A stretch of 55,028 nt of DNA from Fulvivirga sp. M361 (GTDB lineage Bacteria > Bacteroidota > Bacteroidia > Cytophagales > Cyclobacteriaceae): positions 1 through 55,028 of the forward strand of contig NZ_VKDC01000042.1 in assembly GCF_007097395.1 (NCBI RefSeq), given 5' to 3'. The position numbers were made by a program, and so were the translations under genes. Below are positions 28,201-37,115 of the stretch, one piece after another (the stretch's first letter is position 1; the number at the start of each line of letters is the position of its first letter). The notes beneath the pieces are model-generated. The model had not been told where the DNA came from. It ran no database searches and saw only the letters and a program-made list of their open reading frames with translations.

Positions 28201-28926
28201 GCATGGGTCATGCATTTGGCCGGCTTCGATGTAAAAGATGTGCACATGACTGATCTAATCAATGAACGTGAGGATCTTACCGATGTTAATTTCATTGTTT
28301 TTGTAGGTGGCTTTTCTAACAGCGACGTTCTGGGTTCTTCAAAAGGCTGGGCTGGAGCTTTTCTCTATAACCCCAAGGCTAAGCAGGCGTTGGATAACTT
28401 TTATGCCAGGGAAGATACACTGAGCCTGGGGGTATGCAATGGATGTCAACTTATGATGGAGCTTGGCTTACTATATCCCGGTCTGGAGAAGCATCCTAAA
28501 ATGCATCATAATGCCTCCGGCAAGTTTGAATCTTCTTTCCTTACCCTCGATATCCCTGAAAACAACTCAGTAATGTTAAAGTCATTTGAAGGTAGTAGAT
28601 TAGGGGTATGGCTGGCCCATGGTGAAGGTCGTTTTGTATTACCGGGAAAGATCTCGGACTACAACATAGCAAGTTATTATACTTATTCACAGTACCCCGG
28701 CAACCCTAACGGCTCAGATTTTTCTACCGCGGCCTTAGCTTCATTTGATGGACGTCATCTGGCTATAATGCCTCATATTGAAAGATCACTATACCCATAT
28801 AATTGGGCTGACTATCCGAGAGTTAGGAAAGAAGATGAGGTTTCTCCCTGGATAGAAGCCTTTGTAAATGCAAAAAATTGGGTTGAAAAAAATCAAAAGA
28901 GGGCAAGTGTTGTTAAAATGACATAA
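25207..28926 (+). CDS. purL: Phosphoribosylformylglycinamidine synthase, single-chain
   Basis: Converts FGAR and glutamine to FGAM in de novo purine synthesis. The 1239-aa protein is the large, single-polypeptide form, so no separate purS or purQ is needed. The order is an N-terminal PurS-like region, linker, two AIR-synthase-type halves (with SEHCRHKIF and [25 protein letters not shown]), and a C-terminal glutamine amidotransferase with the nucleophile Cys in [10 protein letters not shown] and the LAHGEGRF and PHIERSLYP segments. TACTTTTG at 25164-25171 is a possible -7 element. Together with purA and prs it places three purine-pathway genes in this window, though not clustered. Confidence 0.97.
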   Translation: [1239 protein letters not shown]

Positions 28927-28987
28927 CATCATTTCTTAATAAAGAAAAATTGCAGTAAATTCATAAGCTGTTTAAAATTGTGATAAC

Positions 28988-29551
28988 ATGAAAAAGCCTT
29001 TATACCTGACTCTTATTGTGATCTTATCCGGATGTTTCGGCTATAAAGAACTCCCCGTAGAATACGATTATAGCTACAAGGGGCGATTCAATAAATACAA
29101 ATCTTACGATTTCATTGTAAGCAATACGTTATTGGGTTCTGATACAACACTTGTAAAGTCTTCTATTGCCCAGCATATGAAGTTCTTGGGTTACAAGCGA
29201 AAGAAGAATAAGCCAGACCTTCTTTTAAACTATGCTGTATTTTATGACAGTCTTAAATTCAGGGGTTATGATCAACCTGACATTAATGATTGGATGAAAA
29301 GCCGGGACCGTGATTTAGATTATAATCAACTCAAATTCAATCTTGACCAGGGCACATTGCTGATCCAGGTATTTGACAGGAAGCAAAATTCTTCAATATG
29401 GCAAGGATATGCTACCGATGAATACTCAAAACTCAACTTCGATAACTACCAGGAGGTACGTAATGCCGTCAAGTCAATCCTCAATAAATACCAGTTTTTC
29501 GCTGATGGTTTCATTGAAGAACAAAAGAAGCGAGCACAATTGGCTAACTAG
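28988..29551 (+). CDS. DUF4136 lipoprotein
   Basis: A 187-aa lipoprotein. The signal MKKPLYLTLIVILSGCFG has lipobox LSGC, with Cys at residue 16, so it is probably membrane anchored. The body fits DUF4136: DYSYKGRFNKYKSYDF near the N-terminus, IAQHMKFLGYKRKKNKPDLLLNYAVF in the middle and QGTLLIQVFDRKQNSSIWQGYATDE later. It ends in a conserved helical stretch (AVKSILNKYQFFAD). Function of the family is unknown. It lies 61 bp after purL and could share its transcript, but a functional link is not implied. Confidence 0.82.
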   Translation: MKKPLYLTLIVILSGCFGYKELPVEYDYSYKGRFNKYKSYDFIVSNTLLGSDTTLVKSSIAQHMKFLGYKRKKNKPDLLLNYAVFYDSLKFRGYDQPDINDWMKSRDRDLDYNQLKFNLDQGTLLIQVFDRKQNSSIWQGYATDEYSKLNFDNYQEVRNAVKSILNKYQFFADGFIEEQKKRAQLAN

Positions 29552-29595
29552 AATTATTTTTCATTCTGCTCTTTAGATTTTAGCAAATTAATTTT

Positions 29596-29603
29596 TAAAT
29601 TTG
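29596..29603 (+). promoter_or_regulatory. -7 element of tRNA-Gln
   Basis: TAAATTTG matches TAnnTTTG, 29 bp before the tRNA. A degenerate -33 box (TTTA at 29572-29575) lies 20 nt upstream. Confidence 0.5.
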
Positions 29604-29632
29604 CCACCTCAAAAAATCAGGAAAGATATTAA

Positions 29633-29705
29633 TGCCCGATGGTGTAACTGGCAACACGTCTGATTTTGGTTCAGAAGAGTCTAGGTTCGAGCCCTAGTCG
29701 GGCAA
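29633..29705 (+). tRNA. tRNA-Gln (anticodon TTG)
   Basis: Acceptor arm TGCCCGA (29633-29639) pairs with TCGGGCA (29698-29704), with A29705 as discriminator. The anticodon stem TCTGA/TCAGA encloses the loop TTTTGGT, giving anticodon TTG at 29666-29668, which reads CAA and possibly CAG by wobble. The T arm has GGTTCGAGCCC. CCA is not encoded. It is flanked by a -7 element and by a strong hairpin downstream. Confidence 0.96.
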
Positions 29706-29751
29706 CTTTAAGAGACTGTTTTTTTGAGAAACATGTAAGTGTTTTAAAATA

Positions 29752-29783
29752 AAACCGGGGTAAGCTTGAGCTTGCCCCGGTTT
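29752..29783 (+). terminator. Terminator after tRNA-Gln, or prs leader hairpin
   Basis: Fourteen-base arms AAACCGGGGTAAGC (29752-29765) and 29770-29783 pair with a single G-U wobble around a 4-nt loop, followed by ATTTTGGGTTTTC. It lies 46 bp after the tRNA and 23 bp before prs, so prs would need a promoter inside or after it. Confidence 0.8.
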
Positions 29784-29806
29784 ATTTTGGGTTTTCTACA
29801 ACGGTT

Positions 29807-30739
29807 ATGTCATCAGTAAAAATATTTTCAGGAAGTGCCACAACCTATTTATCAGAACAAATAGCTAATGCTTACGGAAAGCCTTTAGGCGAAGCAACGT
29901 TACAGGTTTTCAGTGATGGAGAAATGGCTCCGTATTTTGCTGAATCTGTAAGAGGGTGTGATGTATTTATCATACAATCTACTTTCGGGCCTTCTGACAA
30001 CCTTGTAGAGCTCTTGCTCATGATAGACGCTGCCAAGAGGGCCAGCGCCAAATATGTCACTATCGTTGTCCCTTATTTTGGATACGCACGACAAGATAGA
30101 AAAGATAAGCCACGTGTAGCTATAGCGGCTAAGTTAATGGCCAACCTATTATCCGCTGCCGGCGCTCATCGCATCATGACGTGCGATCTCCATGCGGATC
30201 AAATTCAAGGGTTCTTTGATATACCCGTTGACCACCTGGACGGCACAGCGATTTTTGTACCTTATCTTCGATCATTAAATCTTGAAAACCTCATTTTTGC
30301 TTCTCCTGATGTAGGTGGAGTGAAGAGAACCAGAAGCTTTGCTAAATTTTTCAGCGCAGAATTAGTGGTATGCGATAAGTATAGAGAAAGAGCAAATGAA
30401 GTAGCTTCGATGCGTTTAATAGGTGATGTGAAGGGTAAAGACGTAGTACTGGTAGATGACCTTATAGATACCGGTGGGACGATGTGTAAAGCAGCGGCAT
30501 TAATTAAAGAAAACGGGGCCAACTCGGTGAGAGCGGTTGTAACGCATCCTGTATTATCAGGAAAAGCCTATGAAAATCTGAATAACTCTGTTCTGGAAGA
30601 ATTGGTTGTTTCAGATAGTATTCCTTTAAAAGGAAAGTCCGATAAAATCAGAGTTTTGACACTATGTGATCTATTCGCAAAAGCGATACGTAATGTGCAC
30701 ACACACGGTTCAATCAGCTCACTTTTTATACAGAAATAA
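29807..30739 (+). CDS. prs: Ribose-phosphate pyrophosphokinase (PRPP synthetase)
   Basis: Makes PRPP from ribose 5-phosphate and ATP; PRPP feeds purine, pyrimidine, histidine and NAD synthesis. The 310-aa length is typical. Key segments are VVPYFGYARQDRKDKPRVAIAAKLMA (ATP and R5P site), CDLHADQIQGFFDIPVDHL (metal-binding family signature) and DVVLVDDLIDTGGTM (PRPP-binding loop). The ATG at 29807 gives the expected N-terminus KIFSGSATTYLSEQIA. The next gene, rplY, follows after 33 bp, so the pair is probably co-transcribed. Confidence 0.97.
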   Translation: MSSVKIFSGSATTYLSEQIANAYGKPLGEATLQVFSDGEMAPYFAESVRGCDVFIIQSTFGPSDNLVELLLMIDAAKRASAKYVTIVVPYFGYARQDRKDKPRVAIAAKLMANLLSAAGAHRIMTCDLHADQIQGFFDIPVDHLDGTAIFVPYLRSLNLENLIFASPDVGGVKRTRSFAKFFSAELVVCDKYRERANEVASMRLIGDVKGKDVVLVDDLIDTGGTMCKAAALIKENGANSVRAVVTHPVLSGKAYENLNNSVLEELVVSDSIPLKGKSDKIRVLTLCDLFAKAIRNVHTHGSISSLFIQK

Positions 30740-30772
30740 TATCAATATTTAATAGTAACCAAATTTATAATT

Positions 30773-31399
30773 ATGAAAACAGTTGAGATTATAGGGTTTA
30801 AAAGAGCAAATCTCGGCAAATCAGAAGCCAAGAGACTTAGAGCTGACAGCCAGGTACCTTGCGTTTTATACGGAGGTGATGAGCAAATTCATTTTTCAGC
30901 TCCAATGATTCTTTTCAGAGAGTTGGTATATACTGATGAAGCCCATTTTGTTCATTTGAACATAGAAGGTAAAGAGTTTCAGGCTGTACTTCAAGATATA
31001 CAGTTCCATCCTGTAAGTGAAGTAATCCTTCATGTAGATTTTCTACAGATCTTTGAAGGCAAAAAACTGAAAATGGATATCCCTGTTCACTTTGAAGGCA
31101 CATCACCAGGTGTAGCTAAAGGTGGAACACTCATTAAGAAAAGGAGACATCTGAGGGTGTTGGCATTGCCTAAAGATATGCCTGAACATATTGTTGTAGA
31201 TTTAGGTAAACTGGACTTTGGCAGAGCTGTAAAGGTCAACGAAATTGAAGTCAGCAATTTTGAAATACTTGATTCATCGATTGCTTCCGTAGCCGTGGTA
31301 GAGGTACCGAGAGCACTTAGAGGTAAAACAGATGAAGAAGAAGACGGAGTAGGAGAAGAGGTGGAAGAAGCTGCAACTCCTGAAGGCGGCGACGAATAA
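30773..31399 (+). CDS. rplY: 50S ribosomal protein L25 (Ctc type)
   Basis: Binds 5S rRNA on the large subunit. The 208-aa protein is the long, two-domain CTC form: an N-terminal 5S-binding domain (KTVEIIGFKRANLGKSEAKRLRADSQVPCVLYGG, residues 2-35) and a C-terminal TL5-like domain containing DIPVHFEGTSPGVAKGGTL, then a strongly acidic tail (EEEDGVGEEVEEAATPEGGDE) common in the Bacteroidota versions. In other bacteria the gene also pairs with prs and pth, as here: prs-rplY-pth. A strong terminator follows before pth. Confidence 0.95.
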   Translation: MKTVEIIGFKRANLGKSEAKRLRADSQVPCVLYGGDEQIHFSAPMILFRELVYTDEAHFVHLNIEGKEFQAVLQDIQFHPVSEVILHVDFLQIFEGKKLKMDIPVHFEGTSPGVAKGGTLIKKRRHLRVLALPKDMPEHIVVDLGKLDFGRAVKVNEIEVSNFEILDSSIASVAVVEVPRALRGKTDEEEDGVGEEVEEAATPEGGDE

Positions 31400-31420
31400 A
31401 TAGCAGTCATATGAAAAGTT

Positions 31421-31451
31421 AAATCCTGCTCTGATCGAGCAGGATTTTTTT
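31421..31451 (+). terminator. Rho-independent terminator after rplY
   Basis: Perfect 11-bp stem AAATCCTGCTC (31421-31431) with 31437-31447, 5-nt loop, then a run of T. It ends the prs-rplY transcript and lies 36 bp before pth. Confidence 0.9.
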
Positions 31452-31486
31452 GTTTATAGACTATTTTTAACCTCATAATTAAAAAG

Positions 31487-32047
31487 ATGAAATATTTAGT
31501 AGCTGGCTTAGGCAACATAGGCATAGAATATGAGCTAACGCGTCACAACATAGGCTTCCTGGTCCTGGACCGTCTGGCAGACGAGCATAATACATCTTTT
31601 GAACACAATCGCTATGCAGATAAAGCCGATATAAAGTACAAGGGACGGCATATTCACCTTATAAAACCCACGACCTTTATGAATCTAAGTGGGAAAGCGC
31701 TCAATTATTGGCTAAAAGAACTGAAAGTACCAAAAGAAAACTTATTGGTAATTGTAGATGAAATTGCACTACCATTTGGCAATTTAAGAATGCGTGCCAA
31801 AGGCTCCTCGGCCGGACACAATGGTCTGAAAAACATTGAACAACTTACAGGAGGGCAGGATTACCCCAGGCTTAAATTTGGTGTAGGAGATGACTTCCCA
31901 AGAGGCAGACAAGCAGATTATGTACTGAGTAATTTCACCAAGCATGAATTTGAAGAATTGCCCTTTAAAATGGATAAAGCAATTGAGATGATATTTTCTT
32001 TTTGTACTGCTGGAATAGAAAGAACAATGGGTCAGTTCAACGATTAG
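31487..32047 (+). CDS. pth: Peptidyl-tRNA hydrolase
   Basis: Releases tRNA from peptidyl-tRNAs that have dropped off the ribosome. The 186-aa protein has the family pattern: LVAGLGNIGIEYELTRHNIGF with catalytic His20, KPTTFMNLSGKAL, VIVDEIALPFGNLRMRAKGSSAGHNGLKNIEQ with the catalytic Asp, and RLKFGVGD. The ATG at 31487 is the natural start. The thiamine-binding gene begins 15 bp after its stop. Secure. Confidence 0.97.
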   Translation: MKYLVAGLGNIGIEYELTRHNIGFLVLDRLADEHNTSFEHNRYADKADIKYKGRHIHLIKPTTFMNLSGKALNYWLKELKVPKENLLVIVDEIALPFGNLRMRAKGSSAGHNGLKNIEQLTGGQDYPRLKFGVGDDFPRGRQADYVLSNFTKHEFEELPFKMDKAIEMIFSFCTAGIERTMGQFND

Positions 32048-32062
32048 CATCAGAAACAACAT

Positions 32063-32362
32063 ATGGAAAATACAATCAACGCAGCTATACAGATAATCCC
32101 CAAAACTACCCTGAAAGATTATTACCCACTGATTGACGCAGCTATCGATGTGATCAAAGATTCAGGATTGAAATATATCGTTACACCTATGGAAACAGTG
32201 ATAGAAGGTGAATACGGCAAAGTACTTGCTTTACTGGAACGTGCTCAGCGCGCATCTATTGAAGCCGGGGCTGAAGAATTGATCGTAAATATTAAGCTCC
32301 ATATCAGGAACGGTTCAGATATCACATTCGAAGAAAAAACAGCTAAACACCAGCAAGGTTAA
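32063..32362 (+). CDS. Thiamine-binding protein, MTH1187/YkoF family
   Basis: A 99-aa single-domain ferredoxin-like-fold protein of the MTH1187 (DUF77) family. [10 protein letters not shown] opens the domain, [40 protein letters not shown] is the most conserved stretch, and [22 protein letters not shown] closes it. Members bind thiamine, hydroxymethylpyrimidine or similar small ligands and form tetramers in the cytosol. No thiamine-biosynthesis genes are nearby, so the cargo is uncertain. The gene ends within 4 bp of the convergent metG stop; the two stop codons overlap in TTAA. Confidence 0.87.
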   Translation: MENTINAAIQIIPKTTLKDYYPLIDAAIDVIKDSGLKYIVTPMETVIEGEYGKVLALLERAQRASIEAGAEELIVNIKLHIRNGSDITFEEKTAKHQQG

Positions 32363-34410
32363 CTAACCATAGCACCATTATCCACTGTTTCTGAGGGCAA
32401 TACAAATTTCAAATCTCCCGATGAGTCTTCAGCCATTAATATCATTCCCTGCGACTCAATACCCATCATTTTCCTGGGGGCCAGGTTAACCAACACACTA
32501 ACCTGCTTACCAATGATCTCCTCAGGACCGTAGTGCTGTGCTATTCCACTCAGAATAGTTCTTTTGTCTATTCCGGTATCAACGAGCAGTTTCAACAGTT
32601 TTTTAGACTTGGGCATAGCTTCTGCAGTAAGTACAGTACCTATCCGGATGTCTAACTTAGAAAAGTCATCATATGTAATTCCCGGTTTGGGGGCTTTAAC
32701 AGGTACTTCCGCCTGTGCGTTCTGATCTTTGGTATTTTGTAGTTTTTGAATTTGAGCTGCTATTACGTGATCTTCTATTTTCTCAAATAGTAGCTCCACC
32801 TCACCGAGTTGATGTCCTGCCATCAACAATTCTGCCCCACCAGCACTGTCCCAGTTACTAATGGGAGTTCTCAGAATATTTAGGAGTTTTAATGACGTTT
32901 TAGGCAAAAATGGTTCTCCCAATATGGCCAGATTTGCGGCTATTTGAAGCGCAATATTTAAAATAGTGTGAACACGTTCAGGATTATCTTTTATCATCTT
33001 CCAGGGTTCGGTATCAGCCAGGTATTTATTTCCTGTCCTCGCCAGGTCAATAAATTCATTCAGGCCATCTCTGAACTTGAAGGCTTCTAACGCTTTTGCG
33101 ATCCTTTCAGGGGTTTCTTTTACCCGGTTAATAGCTTCTGTGTCTATGTCAAAAAGTTCGCGTCGTTCGGGTATCTTTCCATTATAATACTTATGAGTAA
33201 GTACCAGCGCCCTGTTAATAAAATTACCATAAATGGCCACCAATTCGTTATTATTCCTGGCCTGGAAATCTTTCCATGTAAAATCATTATCTTTCGTTTC
33301 AGGCGCATTGGCACACAATGTATATCTAAGTACATCCTCCTTGCCCGGTAGCTCTTCCAAATATTCGTGCAGCCAGACGGCCCAGTTGCGCGAAGTGCTG
33401 ATCTTGTCTCCTTCCAGGTTAAGAAATTCATTAGCAGGCACATTATCAGGTAAAATATAACTGCCTTCTGCTTTTAGAATACTCGGAAATATAATACAAT
33501 GAAATACAATGTTATCCTTTCCAATAAAATGTATCAGTCGTGTATCCTTTGCTTTCCAATAAGGCTCCCAATCTTTCCCATGACTCCGGGCCCATTCTTT
33601 AGTAGCAGATATATACCCAATAGGCGCGTCAAACCAAACGTAAAGCACCTTCCCATCGGCCCCTTCTACCGGCACTTTTACTCCCCAATCCAAATCCCGG
33701 GTCATTGCTCTGGGTCGAAGACCTGCATCCAGCCATGACTTACACTGTCCATAGACATTGGCTTTCCATTCTTTATGATCTTCCAATATCCACTGACGTA
33801 ACCAGTTCTCATAATTCTCCATAGGCAGGTACCAGTGTGTGGTTTCCTTACGAACCGGTTCCCCCCCGCTCAAGGCAGATTTGGGTTTTATCAGCTCTGA
33901 AGGACTCAATGAAGAACCACATTTTTCACATTGATCACCATAAGCCTGATCGTAATTACAATTAGGACAAGTACCTATAATATAACGGTCTGCAAGAAAT
34001 TGCCCTGCCTCTTCATCATAATATTGTGATGAGGTTTTCTCTTTAAAGACTCCCTGATCAAAGAGCTTTTTAAACAGTTGCGAAGAAGTCTCATGATGTA
34101 CTTGAGCAGAGGTTCGGGAATAAACATTGAAAGAGATTCCAAACTGTTCAAAGGAGTCTTTTATAATCTCATGGTACTCATCCACTACTTCCTGTGGGGT
34201 AACCCCCTCTTTTCTTGCTTTAAGCGTGATAGCCACACCATGCTCATCAGACCCACAAACAAATGCCACATCTCTGCCGCGGCTACGCAAATAGCGAACG
34301 TATATATCTGCAGGCACATAAACTCCTGCTAAATGACCTATGTGAACCGGCCCGTTAGCATAAGGTAAAGCAGCGGTAATGGTATATCGGTTATAACTAT
34401 TCTCTGACAT
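32359..34410 (-). CDS. metG: Methionyl-tRNA synthetase
   Basis: Charges tRNA-Met. The HIGH motif appears as [14 protein letters not shown] near the N-terminus. KMSKS is the variant KISTS in [12 protein letters not shown]. The zinc knuckle [18 protein letters not shown] is present. The C-terminal EMAP/Arc1p-like tRNA-binding domain ([29 protein letters not shown]) makes it the long dimeric form. An in-frame ATG at 34422 adds METR, but the ATG at 34410 gives the usual [21 protein letters not shown] start, and a -7-like TATCTTTG sits on the minus strand at 34433-34440, too close to the upper ATG. Reading from 34410 gives 683 aa. Confidence 0.96.
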   Translation of the reverse strand: MSENSYNRYTITAALPYANGPVHIGHLAGVYVPADIYVRYLRSRGRDVAFVCGSDEHGVAITLKARKEGVTPQEVVDEYHEIIKDSFEQFGISFNVYSRTSAQVHHETSSQLFKKLFDQGVFKEKTSSQYYDEEAGQFLADRYIIGTCPNCNYDQAYGDQCEKCGSSLSPSELIKPKSALSGGEPVRKETTHWYLPMENYENWLRQWILEDHKEWKANVYGQCKSWLDAGLRPRAMTRDLDWGVKVPVEGADGKVLYVWFDAPIGYISATKEWARSHGKDWEPYWKAKDTRLIHFIGKDNIVFHCIIFPSILKAEGSYILPDNVPANEFLNLEGDKISTSRNWAVWLHEYLEELPGKEDVLRYTLCANAPETKDNDFTWKDFQARNNNELVAIYGNFINRALVLTHKYYNGKIPERRELFDIDTEAINRVKETPERIAKALEAFKFRDGLNEFIDLARTGNKYLADTEPWKMIKDNPERVHTILNIALQIAANLAILGEPFLPKTSLKLLNILRTPISNWDSAGGAELLMAGHQLGEVELLFEKIEDHVIAAQIQKLQNTKDQNAQAEVPVKAPKPGITYDDFSKLDIRIGTVLTAEAMPKSKKLLKLLVDTGIDKRTILSGIAQHYGPEEIIGKQVSVLVNLAPRKMMGIESQGMILMAEDSSGDLKFVLPSETVDNGAMVS

Positions 34411-34479
34411 CCTGGTTTCCAATTTGAATGGGCAAAGATATGTGATTCGAAAACAAATTGAGTGAAATATAAAAAGTGA

Positions 34480-34662
34480 ATGTTTTGTAATCAGGAAGGC
34501 TTTCTCACCTCGGGTTTTGACATAACGTTTTCATCAACGAGTATAATAGCCGGTGCTTATATCCAGTTATTGGATGTTAACGGCAACAAAGCAGATGGAT
34601 ATTTTGATGTTACTGCTTCTAAATTTGATATTAATGGAAGAAGGCGAAAAGGAAATATATAA
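34480..34662 (+). CDS. Possible 60-aa protein or gene remnant
   Basis: An open frame of 60 codons in the metG-kinase gap, starting [19 protein letters not shown]. Residues 14-52 ([22 protein letters not shown]... and [15 protein letters not shown]) read like a beta-rich extracellular module with amphipathic strands, and the codons look used. There is no signal peptide, so it may be the end of a decayed secreted-protein gene. A hairpin with a T-run follows 37 bp after its stop. Confidence 0.3.
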   Translation: MFCNQEGFLTSGFDITFSSTSIIAGAYIQLLDVNGNKADGYFDVTASKFDINGRRRKGNI

Positions 34663-34699
34663 GAGAAAATAGTCAGTCAATCTCAGCCGTAAATTTAAG

Positions 34700-34731
34700 A
34701 AGGCCGGTTCATATTATGGACTGACCTTTTT
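34700..34731. terminator. Probable bidirectional terminator between the 60-aa frame and the sensor kinase
   Basis: AAGGCCGGTTC (34700-34710) pairs with GGACTGACCTT, with one mismatch and two wobbles, and is followed by TTTT on the plus strand. It lies 19 bp beyond the sensor-kinase stop on the minus strand, and could end either transcript. Confidence 0.45.
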
Positions 34732-34749
34732 CATACATTGAACGCAGAA

Positions 34750-36786
34750 CTATCCCATTGGAAGACCTACGGTAAACTGAGTATGTCCTTCTCTTGTTTT
34801 TGAGTGATTAATCGTACCCCTCAGCTTTTCTACTGCCAGCCTGACCAGGTATAAGCCCAGGCCAGCACTATCGGACACCTCTGAGGCTTTAGAAAAAATA
34901 TCAAAGATCTTACCCGCCACCTTATCATCAATTCCAATACCATTATCTATCACCTTAAGCTCTACACGACCATTAAGCCTTGTGGCCTCTATTTTGATCC
35001 AAGATTCTATTCGGTCCGAACTGTTGTAGAACTTAGAGGCATTTGAGATCAGATTGTTCAAAATAATCTTGACCAATGCATCATCTGATTTGAAAGCAGG
35101 AACTTCTTCAATCTTATTTTCTACCTTAATATATTTTGCGACCAACTCCTTTTTATATTCTTTCAGGATGTCTTTCACCACTTTTCTGATATCAATTTCG
35201 TGAAGTGTGATTAAAGAGTTATTGATTTGATTAATAATCAAAAGTTTTGAAAGGATAACATTTAACCGATTAGCAGTCATTCCAATCTTTTGAAAATAGT
35301 CCAATGACTGGGCATCATCTATATCGATCAACGCTACATTGCACATACCTTGCAACGTAGCCAGTGGACCACGGATATCATGAGAAGTCTTATATATAAA
35401 GTTATCCAGATCTATATTGGACTGTAATAAGGCCTCGTTGGTTTCTTTTAGTTCCTTGGTCCGTTCCTTAACTTTTTCTTCTAATACACTGTTAATGTCG
35501 TTCAGCTCTTTATTTTTAGTTTCAATTATTGCATTGGCATCAGACAATTGCCGGTTAATTTTCTTTCTTAATTTATTAACACGATACAAAATGACCAGTA
35601 TAACAGTGATTAAAACAATGATGATCGCGAACAGGGCGAGCAACGTTGTCCTCCTGGAAATTTCTTCATCCTGTGATTGGATAGTTTCAAGATTCTCTCG
35701 TTCCTGATAATTGGCCTGACTACTGGCCATCCGAATGATAACATCTTCATTAATGATCAGATTTTTTAAGGAATCATTTATCGTTTGATACTTATAGGCT
35801 AACTCAAAGTCTTCTTCCAGAGCATAGATCCTGGCTAACAGTCCATAATTCTTACTACTCCAGTGCTTATAATTATGTTTACTTGCTATTTCCTGACCTT
35901 CCCACACCTTTACCAAAGCACTATCCATTTTACCCATATCTACATCCAGCCTGGCCAGATTATAGAGTACAGAAGTTATTCTGATCTTCAAGTCATACTC
36001 CCGAGCAATTTTAAGCGCTTTCAAAAAATATTCCCTGGCCAATTTCTGATCTCCATTGGCATAATGACTTAATCCAATACCTCTGTACGATTCAAAGGCT
36101 ATATTTTCACCACATTCATTTTCACAAAGGTCCAGCGCCTCCTCGTAATATTGCAGCGCTTGATCATGTCTGTTTAAAGAAGTCATACACAGGGCCAAAT
36201 TGACTAAGGCCGGTAATTCACTACCGGGTTTAGCTTCTCTGTACAGGCTAACGGATCGCGTCAGGTAATCTGCCGCTAACACGTAATTGCGGATTTGATA
36301 ATAGATCAAGCCGATATTGTTAGCTGATATAGCTACATCCAATTTGTTACCTTGACGTTCACGTAAACCCAGGGACTCCAGGTGATAGACGAGGGCCTGA
36401 TCATATTCACCATTTTCATAATGGATAATACCCAAACTATTTAATGCATAGATTACCCTGTCTTCAAACCCATTATTTTTAGCCACTTGCAAACTGATTG
36501 AATAATGCTTGATTGCTTGCTCAAAATCACCTTTCTTTTGGTATATCCAGCCGACTGCTCGTTCCGCCCGAACCACCATCATGCTGTCTTGAGATTCATA
36601 GCCAAGATTCAACGCAACTTCAGCATAATATAAGGCACTATCCAAGTCCGTTTGTCTGTATGAAACAAACTTCTTAAAGGCTTCGTCTGCCGCAGGCTTT
36701 TTATTCTGACCAAGCAGAACACCAGCTGCTAAAATGGAGCTTAAGACGAAGAAGCTTATTAAACAAATGATGTGTTTACTAAACAT
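34750..36786 (-). CDS. TPR-containing sensor histidine kinase
   Basis: Transmembrane sensor kinase. The frame opens at 36825, but the Met at 36786 is the likelier start, because a signal peptide (MFSKHIICLISFFVLSSILAAG) begins there. Residue numbers below use the upper start. Residues about 50-360 are tetratricopeptide repeats (such as YALNSLGIIHYENGEYDQALVYH), predicted periplasmic. One transmembrane helix lies at 394-416, a coiled coil at 420-475, HisKA has phospho-acceptor His482 (YKTSHDIRGPL), and the ATPase has N-box NNLISNASKF, DNGIGID at 627-633 and AGLGLYL at 654-660. No response regulator is adjacent, so its partner is elsewhere. It is divergent from the peptide genes at 36949-37615. 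Confidence 0.9.
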   Translation of the reverse strand: MFSKHIICLISFFVLSSILAAGVLLGQNKKPAADEAFKKFVSYRQTDLDSALYYAEVALNLGYESQDSMMVVRAERAVGWIYQKKGDFEQAIKHYSISLQVAKNNGFEDRVIYALNSLGIIHYENGEYDQALVYHLESLGLRERQGNKLDVAISANNIGLIYYQIRNYVLAADYLTRSVSLYREAKPGSELPALVNLALCMTSLNRHDQALQYYEEALDLCENECGENIAFESYRGIGLSHYANGDQKLAREYFLKALKIAREYDLKIRITSVLYNLARLDVDMGKMDSALVKVWEGQEIASKHNYKHWSSKNYGLLARIYALEEDFELAYKYQTINDSLKNLIINEDVIIRMASSQANYQERENLETIQSQDEEISRRTTLLALFAIIIVLITVILVILYRVNKLRKKINRQLSDANAIIETKNKELNDINSVLEEKVKERTKELKETNEALLQSNIDLDNFIYKTSHDIRGPLATLQGMCNVALIDIDDAQSLDYFQKIGMTANRLNVILSKLLIINQINNSLITLHEIDIRKVVKDILKEYKKELVAKYIKVENKIEEVPAFKSDDALVKIILNNLISNASKFYNSSDRIESWIKIEATRLNGRVELKVIDNGIGIDDKVAGKIFDIFSKASEVSDSAGLGLYLVRLAVEKLRGTINHSKTREGHTQFTVGLPMG

Positions 36787-36948
36787 GCGTAATGATAGCT
36801 CAAATATTGCTTCATATATGTACAAAAAAAGAATGACCTTCGTATCAAATCATTTCAACTTATTTCGATGTCCACATTTGACAACTTGTAAGAGATGATA
36901 AAAATTTCAAAGTGAATAATAGTTAAATAACCAGCTAAAACCAATAAA

Positions 36949-37083
36949 ATGAAAAGAACATTAACATTCGCCTTTCTTGTATTAACTATCACCATTGTCT
37001 CCAGTTGTTCAGAAGAGGCAGTAGAACCATCAACATCAACTTCAGATGCTACCGGCGTCACTGTTCACGATGAAAACTGGTAA
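36949..37083 (+). CDS. Small predicted surface lipopeptide, copy 1 (44 aa)
   Basis: Not a family I recognise. ATG 36949 to TAA 37083 encodes 44 aa: a basic-hydrophobic signal (MKRTLTFAFLVLTITI), lipobox VSSC with Cys20, then a 25-residue mature part beginning CSEEAVEPSTSTS and ending SDATGVTVHDENW. Ser-Glu-Glu right after the lipid-bearing Cys resembles the export signal that sends lipoproteins to the cell surface in Bacteroidota (established for Flavobacterium and Bacteroides). An A-rich leader (ACCAATAAA) precedes the ATG. It is the first of three tandem copies with an identical last 13 residues, and it starts 162 bp from the kinase start on the other strand. Confidence 0.75.
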   Translation: MKRTLTFAFLVLTITIVSSCSEEAVEPSTSTSDATGVTVHDENW

Positions 37084-37115
37084 ACTTTTCTCTTTCAAAT
37101 TATTAAACCAAAAAT

